This document shows, piece after piece, positions 7,235-14,841 of a DNA stretch of 25,394 nucleotides. The notes below the pieces were generated by a model, which made no database searches, was not told where the DNA came from, and saw only the letters and a list, made by a program, of their open reading frames with translations. The DNA is from CAIUMH01 sp037142475. Its GTDB lineage: Bacteria; Actinomycetota; Acidimicrobiia; Acidimicrobiales; RAAP-2. Position numbers and translations under genes: made by a program. Where the stretch lies: NCBI GenBank assembly GCA_037142475.1, contig JBAXAR010000017.1, positions 1 through 25,394 of the forward strand, read 5' to 3'. Within the stretch, counting starts at the first letter, position 1, and each line of letters starts with the position of its first letter.

Positions 7235-8473
7235 TCATTGGTGAAGGTCAGCGGTGGCCAGCTTCCACCCAAGGGAAATTTCGCCCTGACGGGAAAGGTG
7301 GATCTGCACCCCCTCGCGCTGCAGGCTCTTGGTGTCAACGACTGCAACGTGCTCTCGATGGCTCGCCACCCAGACATCAGCGGAGCGGACTGCGGAGTCG
7401 CTCGCTGCGAGGCTGTCACACGAGGAGGCGGTGCAGAACTTGAAGAAGCGGTAGTTCCCGATCACATTGGCCACTGACTCCTGGGCCAGGACAAAGGGTG
7501 TGGAGGCAGCGATCGGAAGGTCCTCCCTGAGGTCATCAACCAGCGTGGCGAGGTGAAGAGCGTAGCGGTCGTCTTGGTGCGGATGGAGGGCCTCTGACTC
7601 GCCTTGGTACCAGTTGATGGCCCGGATGGAACCGACGACGCCCATGGCGGCGTCAACCTCGAGCGTCTTGGTGACGACCGTGACGAGCGCTTGGTAGTAG
7701 GGCCCGACCCGGGGTCGCCATTCAAAGGGGTTATTGAGGCTTGATCCGCCGAAGGCGACCTTGACGATGGTCACGTGCCTGATTCCGGCGTCACCGAAGC
7801 CGCGGGCAAGTCCAACCTCGGGGCCGATGATCACACCTCCGGGGTAGAGGGGAGACGCCAATTCGGTCTGCGGAGTCGTCAGGGGAACCGCCGTGCCCAC
7901 GGGCGACGAGGACTCCGGGGGTGTCATCCCAGGTGGCTCCTTCCAGACGATGGTCGTCATGGCGTCGGCAGCCGAGCCTCGACCGTGACCGAAGACCGAG
8001 GACCCGGTCGAGGGGTCGTTGGCCCACGACTCGGTGCCGAGTGCATTCGACTGGCCCGCGACGACCACAATGCTGGCCACTCGAACTGGATCGCTGAGTG
8101 CGGACCATGGTCCCGTCAGGTCGCCGACGACAACGGCGGCCTGCAGGCGGAAGCGGGTGGTTGCCGCAGGGTTGATGATCGTGCAGGTGGTTGTCACGGT
8201 GACACAGCCAACGCCGGGTGGTTCTGAGCGCACGCTGAGCGATGCTCCCGGAGGAACCGGGCCGTGAACGTGGACGGTGAAGCCGCCGGGAATGACTGTG
8301 ACGCGTGGGGTGCTCGGCGGCTCGCCAAGAGCAAGGGGTGCTGCATGCCTCTGCGAGGGTCGGTGCCCGAGGGAGGACGCGGACAGGGCCCCTGCTCCGA
8401 GTACGAATGCAGCAACCACGACGATGCCAGCGAGAGGTCGCCGAGCAGAGCTTCTGATCAGGTCCTCTGGCAT
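7235..8473 (-). CDS. Secreted SASA/CE6-type SGNH esterase (sialate O-acetylesterase-like)
   Basis: Predicted carbohydrate O-acyl esterase exported from the cell; 412 aa. Residues 14–36 form a signal peptide or signal anchor after the basic SSARRP. Residues about 55–133 look like an Ig/FN3-type beta domain with Cys90 and Cys97 as a possible disulfide. The catalytic domain has block I VVVAGQSNALG with nucleophile Ser142 and GPEVGLARGF near 217–226. It also has NWYQGESEA (287–295), whose Glu292 matches the QGE glutamate of CE6 enzymes, and His392 in VQIHLSRQGEISLG. The usual Asp three residues before that His is Val here. The substrate is unknown and no carbohydrate genes flank it. Start: ATG with a loose GGAAGA upstream. 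The only − strand companion is the reductase gene 90 bases upstream. Confidence 0.8.
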   Translation of the reverse strand: MPEDLIRSSARRPLAGIVVVAAFVLGAGALSASSLGHRPSQRHAAPLALGEPPSTPRVTVIPGGFTVHVHGPVPPGASLSVRSEPPGVGCVTVTTTCTIINPAATTRFRLQAAVVVGDLTGPWSALSDPVRVASIVVVAGQSNALGTESWANDPSTGSSVFGHGRGSAADAMTTIVWKEPPGMTPPESSSPVGTAVPLTTPQTELASPLYPGGVIIGPEVGLARGFGDAGIRHVTIVKVAFGGSSLNNPFEWRPRVGPYYQALVTVVTKTLEVDAAMGVVGSIRAINWYQGESEALHPHQDDRYALHLATLVDDLREDLPIAASTPFVLAQESVANVIGNYRFFKFCTASSCDSLAASDSAVRSADVWVASHREHVAVVDTKSLQREGVQIHLSRQGEISLGWKLATADLHQ

Positions 8474-8563
8474 GGGCCGATTATTCTTCCAAAAAACCAG
8501 TCGATCGTCCCGACGCGTCCCTTGCGGAGGGCCGGAATCAAGGCCAGAGGACGGCGGTGGGGC

Positions 8564-9934
8564 TCAGGCGGCTGAGCTCACCGACCGCAGATCGGCCTTT
8601 GGATCGTTGAACAATGCCTCGAGGGCGCGGTCGGGAAGGATCCGGCCCAAACCAGCGAGCGCACGGAAGCCGACTTCGGCTGGACCACGCTCGTCAGGCC
8701 GGAGCAGGTTGGCCATCAGGCTCAGCAGTTCGCTCATCAGGGTCTCGGAGCGCATACCGACGCCGACGCACAGCGCCATCAGCTTTGGCTCACTGATAAG
8801 CCTCACGAATGCCCGGGCAACGTCGTAGTAGGCGCCGTAGGCCTGGGTGAGGCGCTCGTCGTAGGTTCGGAGGGCGTCGTAGCCACCGCCCTGGAGCGAC
8901 TCGGCAATCGAAGCGGCGGCAAGTCGTCCCGTCTCGTAGCCGTAGGCGATGCCCTCACCGTTGAAGGGGTTGATCGATCCTGAGGCATCACCGATGGTGA
9001 TCACGTTGGTGCCTGTGTGCGGGCCCACGGAAAACCCCATGGGCAACTTCCCGCCGGTGGCGGAGCCCAAAGCGGTCTCTTTGGAGATCCCCCAGTGATC
9101 AGGGGCGAAGTCGACAAAGGTGTCCATGAGCTTCGAGGTGTTGATCCCCTTCCACCGCCGGTCGGTTGAGAGCAGGCCTACCCCGACGTTCACCCGTCCG
9201 TCTCCGAGAGGGAAGATCCATCCGTAGCCGGGAACAACATTTCCCTCCGCATCCCTGATGTCGAGATGTGACTCGATGAAGGGATCATCGTGCATCGGTG
9301 ATTCGTAGTAGCCCCGGATCGCCATGCCCATTGGCCACTCGCGCCGGCGCTGCGCCCCAAGGCTCCGGCCGATTCGGGAATTGGCACCGTCGGCGACCAC
9401 GATGATCCGGCCTCGAATCTCGTGGGTATCTCCTGTGGCCTTGTCCTTGACCCTCAGGCCGGCACAACCCATGAGCTGGCCCTCGATCGATGGAGCCGTC
9501 GGCTCAAGGACGTCGACTGCCTCGACACCGTTGAACACCGATGCACCGGCGCTCGATGCGTTCTCGGCCACGAGGGCATCGAGGTCGAACCTCGTAATGC
9601 AGTAACCGTGAGAGGGGAACGAGGGGTGGTCGGGCCACTTCATCTCGATCGATTGGCCGAAGCCGTAGGACCGAAGCCCCTCATAGCGGTGTCCGACCTC
9701 GGCAACCGCAGCCTCGATACCCATATCGGCGATTTGACGCACTGATCGAGGGGTGAGGCCGTCGCCGCAGGTTTTGGCGCGGGGAAAATCTTTTCGTTCG
9801 AGAACGGCAACATCCCAGCCGGAGCGAGCCAGCCAGTACGCGCACGAAGAGCCGCTCGGGCCTCCTCCGACGATTACGGCGTCATAGAGGTGATCGGAGG
9901 AGAGGGAGTTCTGGGGAGTGATCGAGGTAGCCAC
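8564..9934 (-). CDS. Geranylgeranyl reductase family flavoprotein, probably menaquinone (MenJ-type) reductase
   Basis: FAD-dependent reductase of the geranylgeranyl reductase family, which saturates isoprenoid double bonds. The 456-aa protein has the Rossmann GGGPSG motif at 23–28 in VIVGGGPSGSSCAYWLA. It also has LERKDFPRAKTCGDGLTPR, the DGANSRIGR block, and the second FAD motif GDASGSINPFNGEGIAYG. From memory, homologues next to nuoA in Streptomyces and MenJ in mycobacteria reduce one isoprene unit of menaquinone. Divergence from the nuo operon here supports the same role, but polar-lipid or other prenyl reduction cannot be excluded. I chose the GTG at 9934, where a TACGAT −10-like box is seven bases upstream; 9961 would add nine residues. 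Confidence 0.85.
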   Translation of the reverse strand: MATSITPQNSLSSDHLYDAVIVGGGPSGSSCAYWLARSGWDVAVLERKDFPRAKTCGDGLTPRSVRQIADMGIEAAVAEVGHRYEGLRSYGFGQSIEMKWPDHPSFPSHGYCITRFDLDALVAENASSAGASVFNGVEAVDVLEPTAPSIEGQLMGCAGLRVKDKATGDTHEIRGRIIVVADGANSRIGRSLGAQRRREWPMGMAIRGYYESPMHDDPFIESHLDIRDAEGNVVPGYGWIFPLGDGRVNVGVGLLSTDRRWKGINTSKLMDTFVDFAPDHWGISKETALGSATGGKLPMGFSVGPHTGTNVITIGDASGSINPFNGEGIAYGYETGRLAAASIAESLQGGGYDALRTYDERLTQAYGAYYDVARAFVRLISEPKLMALCVGVGMRSETLMSELLSLMANLLRPDERGPAEVGFRALAGLGRILPDRALEALFNDPKADLRSVSSAA

Positions 9935-10022
9935 AATCCAACATCGTATGGGGCGAACCACGGGTTCGGCCCACTCAGCCGAAATGTGATCGAAGGTGGT
10001 GCGGCATGGTAGAACCTCATGC
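9935..10022. promoter_or_regulatory. Divergent intergenic region between reductase gene and nuoA
   Basis: The only divergent gap in the window, so it must hold the promoter of the nuo operon unless transcription enters from elsewhere. On the + strand TAGAAC at 10010–10015 is 4/6 to TATAAT and lies seven bases before the nuoA GTG. A weak GTGATC (9986–9991) sits 18 bases upstream. On the − strand TACGAT (9948–9943) is 4/6 and lies eight bases before the reductase GTG, with no convincing −35. Neither gene has a clear Shine-Dalgarno site, so both could make leaderless transcripts. This is inference from weak motifs. Confidence 0.4.
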
Positions 10023-10472
10023 GTGGATCAGTACCTCCCTGTTCTCGGCCTCATCATTCTCGGCACCCTCTTCGCGTCGGGTTCCTTTGTGGCATCAGCG
10101 CTTCTCGCACCTCGGAAAAAGCCGAGCGCGGCGAAGCTCGCCCCTTACGAATGCGGCATCGTTCCTGAGATTGAGCCTCCGCAGAGGTTCCCAGTGCGCT
10201 TCTACCTTGTGGCGATGATGTTCATCATCTTCGACATCGAAATCGTCTTCATGTACCCATTCGCCGTTGTCTTCAAGCAACTCGGGACGTATGGCTTGGT
10301 CGAGATCGTGGCCTTTTCTGTCGTGGTATTCGTCTCGCTCGTGTTCCTCGTCAGCAACGGAGCACTGACGTGGGGGCCGGTGAAGCGCCTGACGCGAGGC
10401 ATGCCCGCTCGGAGTTCGGAATCGACAATCGCACGAATCACCGCCGATTCCTCGGCTGATCAGGCTGCGTAG
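10023..10472 (+). CDS. nuoA: NADH-quinone oxidoreductase subunit A
   Basis: Small membrane subunit of complex I, near the quinone site at the junction of arm and membrane domain. 149 aa with three hydrophobic helices. The conserved block KLAPYECGIVPEIEP is followed by RFYLVAMMFIIFDIEIVFMYP, with the acidic residues typical of NuoA. The C-terminal tail is polar. The GTG at 10023 gives the usual N terminus (DQYLPVLGLI); the GTG at 9996 would add nine polar residues with no better ribosome site. First gene of the 14-gene nuo cluster, 17 bases before nuoB. Confidence 0.95.
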   Translation: MDQYLPVLGLIILGTLFASGSFVASALLAPRKKPSAAKLAPYECGIVPEIEPPQRFPVRFYLVAMMFIIFDIEIVFMYPFAVVFKQLGTYGLVEIVAFSVVVFVSLVFLVSNGALTWGPVKRLTRGMPARSSESTIARITADSSADQAA

Positions 10473-10489
10473 GAAGTAGTAGACGACGA

Positions 10490-11056
10490 ATGGGCCTCGA
10501 AGATCTTCCTCATAACTTTTTGACCGGCCAGATCGAGGACCTCGTCAAATGGGCCCGGCGATCAAGCATGTGGCCAGCAACCTTCGGTCTTGCGTGCTGC
10601 GCCATTGAAATGATGGCCGCTGGTGCCGCTGACTACGACCTTGCCCGATTCGGTATGGAGGTCTTCAGAAACTCACCTCGCCAAGCCGATGTGATGATTG
10701 TGGCGGGCCGTGTCAGCCAGAAGATGGCTCCCGTGCTTCGCCAGGTCTACGACCAGATGATGGAGCCCAAGTGGGTTATCTCCATGGGCGTGTGTGCCTC
10801 GAGCGGCGGGATGTTCAATAACTACGCCGTGGTCCAGGGCGTCGACCAAATCGTTCCCGTCGACGTCTATGCCCCGGGATGCCCTCCCAGTCCCGAAACG
10901 CTGATCCACGCCATCTTGACCCTGCACGAGAGCATTCGGACCGGTGAAATCACGAAGCGCCGCCAGCAGGGGATGCCACTCGAGATGAACCACGAGCACG
11001 CCAGCCCGTGGGTGCCTGACGTCCCCACCGCAGTACGGCTCGGAACGCCTCGATGA
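10490..11056 (+). CDS. nuoB: NADH-quinone oxidoreductase subunit B (cluster N2)
   Basis: Peripheral-arm subunit holding the terminal [4Fe-4S] cluster N2, which reduces the quinone. 188 aa. All four ligands are visible: Cys36 and Cys37 in GLACCAIEM, Cys102 in GVCASSGGMF, and Cys131 in VYAPGCPPSPE. The C terminus extends some 40 residues past the conserved core, as in many actinobacterial NuoB. AGGAAG at 10471–10476 overlaps the end of nuoA and lies 13 bases before the ATG. The stop overlaps nuoC by 4 bases. Confidence 0.97.
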   Translation: MGLEDLPHNFLTGQIEDLVKWARRSSMWPATFGLACCAIEMMAAGAADYDLARFGMEVFRNSPRQADVMIVAGRVSQKMAPVLRQVYDQMMEPKWVISMGVCASSGGMFNNYAVVQGVDQIVPVDVYAPGCPPSPETLIHAILTLHESIRTGEITKRRQQGMPLEMNHEHASPWVPDVPTAVRLGTPR

Positions 11057-11544
11057 CTGACTCGCTGGGTCAGCTGGCTGGAGTTCCCCACATCGCCGGT
11101 GTCGGCGTCGATCAGATCGCGTTCCCCGGTCGGGAGGGCTATCTCCCCCTCATCGCCGCCTTGCGAGACGGTGGATTCGAGATGTGTGCCGATCTCTGTG
11201 TCGTCGACTATCTCGGACACCCAGGACGCCCCTTGCCCAACGGCGTGACGCCTGAACGTTTTGAAGTGGTCGTCAATTTGCTCTCGCTGTCAGCCAAGCG
11301 GAGGGTCCGGGTCCGAGTCCAGGTCCCCGAAAGTGACCCCTCGGTACCATCGTTGTTCGACCTGTATCCGGGCACGGAAGCTATGGAGCGAGAGGCATTC
11401 GACCTGATGGGGGTCATCTTTATTGATCACCCCGACCTGACGCGCATTCTCATGCCAGAGGAGTGGGAGGGGCACCCTCTTCGCAAGGATTACGGCAATG
11501 CTCGCGTGCCCGTTCAATTTAAGGAAGCACCAGGACCACGATGA
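11053..11544 (+). CDS. nuoC: NADH-quinone oxidoreductase subunit C
   Basis: The 30-kDa-type subunit of the peripheral arm, a scaffold that binds NuoD and NuoB. 163 aa, compact and without redox centre. The signature runs from residue 112 (EREAFDLMGVIF) through HPDLTRILMPEEWEGHPLRKD, ending at 146. It is a separate gene, not the NuoCD fusion seen in enterobacteria. ATGA overlaps at both ends indicate translational coupling with nuoB and nuoD. Confidence 0.97.
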   Translation: MTDSLGQLAGVPHIAGVGVDQIAFPGREGYLPLIAALRDGGFEMCADLCVVDYLGHPGRPLPNGVTPERFEVVVNLLSLSAKRRVRVRVQVPESDPSVPSLFDLYPGTEAMEREAFDLMGVIFIDHPDLTRILMPEEWEGHPLRKDYGNARVPVQFKEAPGPR

Positions 11545-12920
11545 CGGCGATCGGACATCACAACGACGAGGACGACACGATGAGGACCATCGAACGTCCC
11601 TCATGGAGCCCCAAGGACACCTCTGAGGGAGCCCAAGAGCTCCTCACCCGATCTGAAACGGTCGCCTCCGAGCTAGGCCGTGAGTCCGGTGCCGTCCTCA
11701 GGCTCCCTGACGGGCAGGTTCTTGACGCCACACAGATCGATATCGATCGTCCCGACGACGAGACGATGATCATCAACATGGGGCCGCAACACCCCTCGAC
11801 CCATGGGGTTCTGAGGCTGATGTTGGAGCTTGATGGAGAGGTCGTGCTTCGGACGAAGCCGATCATTGGCTATCTCCACACGGGCATGGAGAAGACGGCA
11901 GAGGACCTCACCTACGTTCAGGGCAGCACCAATGTGACCCGGATGGATTACCTCAGCCCGCTGCACAACGAATTGGTGTTCTCCCTTGCCACCGAATCCC
12001 TCCTCGGTCTCGAGATGCCCTCTCGAGCCACATGGATTCGGATGCTGATGTGCGAGCTGAACCGGGTCTCGTCGCACCTGATGTGGATGGCGACGAATGG
12101 GATGGACCTTGGGTCCACCTCGATGATGATCTACGGATTCCGTGAGCGCGAGATGATTCTCAGCTTTTTCGAAAAGACGACCGGTCTGCGCCTCAACACC
12201 AACTACATCCGCCCCGGCGGGGTCGCCGCTGACCTGCCTGACGGCTGGGAGGACGACGTCGCCGTGATCTGCGACACCGTTCTCGAGCGGAGCTTCGAAT
12301 ACGACGATCTTCTGACGGGCCAGCCCATCTTCCGGGAGAGGACAGAGGGTGTCGGCGGCCTCACTGCAGAGGAAGCCCTGGCACTGAGCGTGACCGGCCC
12401 ACTGCTTCGATCGACTGGTGTGCCATGGGACCTTCGTCGTTCTATGCCGTATCTGGCCTACGACGAGCTCGATTTCGACGTCATCGTCGGGACCTACGGC
12501 GACAACTTCGATCGGTACGCTATTCGCCTCGCCGAAATCAGGGAATCAATCAAGATGATTCGCCAGATCGTGGAGAAGATGCCCTCCGGGGATTACCGGA
12601 TTCAGGACCCGAAGGTGACGCCGCCACCTCGTGGCCGGATCGATGCCTCAATGGAGGCGCTGATCCACCACTTCAAGATCTTCACCGAAGGCTTCAAAGT
12701 ACCCGAGGGCGAGGTCTACCTCCCCATCGAGTCGCCGCGTGGCGAGCTGGGTTGCTACCTCGTGTCCGACGGGAGCTCAAAGCCATTCCGGATGCACATC
12801 CGCGGACCGAGCTTCGTCAACCTCCAGGTGCTGCCCCTCCTGCTGCGAGGAGGCCTGCTCTCGGATGCAGTGGCTGTGATCTCCTCAGTCGACCCGGTGA
12901 TGGGCGAGGTGGACCGATGA
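11541..12920 (+). CDS. nuoD: NADH-quinone oxidoreductase subunit D (quinone-binding)
   Basis: The 49-kDa subunit, related to NiFe-hydrogenase large subunits, which forms the quinone pocket with NuoB. 459 aa. The conserved body begins at about residue 76 with MIINMGPQHPSTHG. By spacing to the bovine enzyme, His88 and Tyr137 (RMDYLSP) are the quinone head-group pair. The C terminus is the usual DPVMGEVDR. The first ~75 residues are a polar, acidic extension of unclear role, partly shared by other actinobacterial NuoD. An internal ATG at 11580 would shorten it by 13 residues. I keep 11541 because of the 4-base overlap with nuoC. Confidence 0.97.
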   Translation: MTAIGHHNDEDDTMRTIERPSWSPKDTSEGAQELLTRSETVASELGRESGAVLRLPDGQVLDATQIDIDRPDDETMIINMGPQHPSTHGVLRLMLELDGEVVLRTKPIIGYLHTGMEKTAEDLTYVQGSTNVTRMDYLSPLHNELVFSLATESLLGLEMPSRATWIRMLMCELNRVSSHLMWMATNGMDLGSTSMMIYGFREREMILSFFEKTTGLRLNTNYIRPGGVAADLPDGWEDDVAVICDTVLERSFEYDDLLTGQPIFRERTEGVGGLTAEEALALSVTGPLLRSTGVPWDLRRSMPYLAYDELDFDVIVGTYGDNFDRYAIRLAEIRESIKMIRQIVEKMPSGDYRIQDPKVTPPPRGRIDASMEALIHHFKIFTEGFKVPEGEVYLPIESPRGELGCYLVSDGSSKPFRMHIRGPSFVNLQVLPLLLRGGLLSDAVAVISSVDPVMGEVDR

Positions 12921-13540
12921 GTTACCTGACTCCCGACCGACGCCAACGCGCCGAAAAGACTGTCGCTCTGTACCCGCAGGCCCGCAGTGCCCTGATCCCG
13001 CTGTGCCACATCGCCCAAGAGCAGGATGGCTACCTCACCCAAGAGGCAATGGTTGAGGTTGCTGCACTCGTCGGCGTCACGCCAGCAGAAGTGCGCGGCA
13101 CGGCCACCTTCTACGACATGCTGCACACCGAGCCTGTGGGCAGCTACCTCGTTGGTGTCTGCACCAACATCGCCTGTCTGCTCGCTGGCGGAGACGATCT
13201 GCTGGCCCATGCCGAAGCCAAACTCGATGTGCGTGCCGGGGGGACCACCGCCGACGGCACGTTCACCCTCGAGGAGACCGAGTGCCTCGCGGATTGCGAT
13301 GTCGCCCCGTGTGTTCAGGTCAATCACCGTTTCGTGAGGACCACCACGCCCGAAGCCCTCGATGCCCTGTTCGCCGAACTCCGTGCTGGTGGCCGTTCTG
13401 ATGAGATCCCCACGCATGGGAACCTGATCAGGGTCCAGCGAACCGAAGGACTCAAGGCCGATGCTGAGGTGGTTGCTGCGGAGCGCTCTGTCGCTCGAGC
13501 CGCCCAAGCTGCCCGTCAGAACCAGGAGAGCCCGAAGTGA
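12917..13540 (+). CDS. nuoE: NADH-quinone oxidoreductase subunit E (cluster N1a)
   Basis: The 24-kDa subunit of the NADH dehydrogenase module, with the off-path [2Fe-2S] cluster N1a. 207 aa. Ligands are Cys82 and Cys87 in VCTNIACLL and Cys123 and Cys127 in ECLADCDVAP, a thioredoxin-like fold. After about residue 155 the protein continues with a ~50-residue charged and Ala/Gln-rich tail. The reading frame is open back into nuoD to 12425, but the ATG at 12917 overlapping the nuoD stop (ATGA) gives the standard N terminus. It overlaps nuoF by GTGA. Confidence 0.96.
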   Translation: MSYLTPDRRQRAEKTVALYPQARSALIPLCHIAQEQDGYLTQEAMVEVAALVGVTPAEVRGTATFYDMLHTEPVGSYLVGVCTNIACLLAGGDDLLAHAEAKLDVRAGGTTADGTFTLEETECLADCDVAPCVQVNHRFVRTTTPEALDALFAELRAGGRSDEIPTHGNLIRVQRTEGLKADAEVVAAERSVARAAQAARQNQESPK

Positions 13541-14841
13541 GTCTGACCGACGCCCCGCGGATCGTCACGGCACGGACTGATCACGATGATTCGTTCACGA
13601 TTGAGCGCTTCTTGGCCACGGGCGGCTACGACGGCCTGAAGAAGGCACTCTCAATGACGCCGGAGGCGGTCTGTGCGGAGGTCGACGCGGCCTCCCTCCT
13701 CGGCCGAGGTGGTGCTGGGTTCCCAGCCGGCCGGAAGTGGTCGATGCTTCGGAAGTCTGACGTCGCCTACCTGGTGATCAACGGTGACGAGTCCGAACCG
13801 GCCACCTTTAAGGACCACCTTCTCATCGAGCGTGACCCGCATCAGCTCGTTGAGGGCGTCGTGATCGCCTCATACGCGCTGCAGGTCAACCAGGCGTTCA
13901 TCTTCCTTCGGGGAGAGTTCGCGCTTGGCCTTGAGCGGGTCCAGGCGGCCGTCAACGATGCCTACCAACACGGTGCTCTTGGGGCCAACATCTTTGGATC
14001 GGGGTTCTCCCTCGACATCGTGGTGCACCCGGGCGCCGGTGCCTACATCTGCGGCGAGGAGACAGCACTCCTCGAGTCCCTCGAAGGCAAGCGAGGGTTC
14101 CCCCGCATCAAGCCTCCTTTCTTCCCTGCTGCGATTGGGCTCTACGGGGAGCCAACCGTCGTCAACAACGTCGAGACGGTCTCAAACCTCCCGTGGATTA
14201 TTTCCAACGGCGGGGCAGCCTTTGCTGCGCTCGGTGGAGGTCGCTCCACGGGGACCCGGCTCTTCGCTCTCTCTGGGCACGTGAAGAACCCGGGTGTCTT
14301 CGAGATCGAGATGGTCAAGCACACCTTCCGCGATCTGATCTACTCGCCGACCCTCGGCGGAGGAGTCCCTGGCGGCCGTGAGGTCAAGGCCATCATCCCC
14401 GGTGGCGTTTCCGCCCCGTGGTTCTACCCAGAGCACCTTGACCTTCCTCTTGGGCAGGATGAGGTTGCTGACGCGGGATCGATGTTGGGATCGGGATCCA
14501 TCGTTGTGATGGACTCGTCGACCTGCATGGTCCGGGCTGCGTGGCGGATCACGCGGTTCTTTTCCCGGGAGTCATGCGGGCAGTGCACGCCGTGCCGTGA
14601 AGGTTCGGGTTGGCTGGAGCGGGTCTTGTATCGCTTGGAGAACGGCAATGGTCGGATGGAGGACCTCGATCTCCTCCTTGACCTCTGCGACAACATCGCC
14701 CCAGGACTGACCTGGCCGCCGCAGCAGACGACGATCTGCGTGCTCGGTCCCTCGATTCCTTCATCGATCCACTCAGCGATCTCTCGTTTCCGCGATGAGT
14801 TCCTCCTTCACATCAAGGAAGGAGCGTGCCCCTATGGCTGA
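13537..14841 (+). CDS. nuoF: NADH-quinone oxidoreductase subunit F (FMN, cluster N3)
   Basis: The 51-kDa subunit that binds NADH and FMN and passes electrons to [4Fe-4S] cluster N3. 434 aa, GTG start overlapping the nuoE stop. The nucleotide-binding block is LLGRGGAGFPAGRKW, then NGDESEPATFKDH, then GAGAYICGEETALLESLEG for FMN. Cluster N3 ligands are Cys347, Cys350 and Cys353 in ESCGQCTPCREG, with Cys401 in TTICVLGPS. About seven extra residues (PGLTWPPQQ region) sit before the fourth cysteine relative to the Escherichia and Thermus proteins. Confidence 0.97.
   Translation: MSLTDAPRIVTARTDHDDSFTIERFLATGGYDGLKKALSMTPEAVCAEVDAASLLGRGGAGFPAGRKWSMLRKSDVAYLVINGDESEPATFKDHLLIERDPHQLVEGVVIASYALQVNQAFIFLRGEFALGLERVQAAVNDAYQHGALGANIFGSGFSLDIVVHPGAGAYICGEETALLESLEGKRGFPRIKPPFFPAAIGLYGEPTVVNNVETVSNLPWIISNGGAAFAALGGGRSTGTRLFALSGHVKNPGVFEIEMVKHTFRDLIYSPTLGGGVPGGREVKAIIPGGVSAPWFYPEHLDLPLGQDEVADAGSMLGSGSIVVMDSSTCMVRAAWRITRFFSRESCGQCTPCREGSGWLERVLYRLENGNGRMEDLDLLLDLCDNIAPGLTWPPQQTTICVLGPSIPSSIHSAISRFRDEFLLHIKEGACPYG

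Noticed and set aside
7210..7240. Possible bidirectional terminator between the convergent genes (GAGCA … TGCTC)
   Set aside because: Only five base pairs with an 11-base loop and no T-run; not above chance.
8474..8563. Possible terminator for the reductase gene (short GTCG/CGAC stem followed by a T-run on the − strand)
   Set aside because: The stem is only four base pairs and the T-run lies just before the esterase start; it could as easily be part of that gene's promoter.
12425..12916. In-frame open extension upstream of nuoE
   Set aside because: It would read out of frame through nuoD and gives Arg/Pro-rich sequence with no homology. The ATG at 12917 is the normal start.
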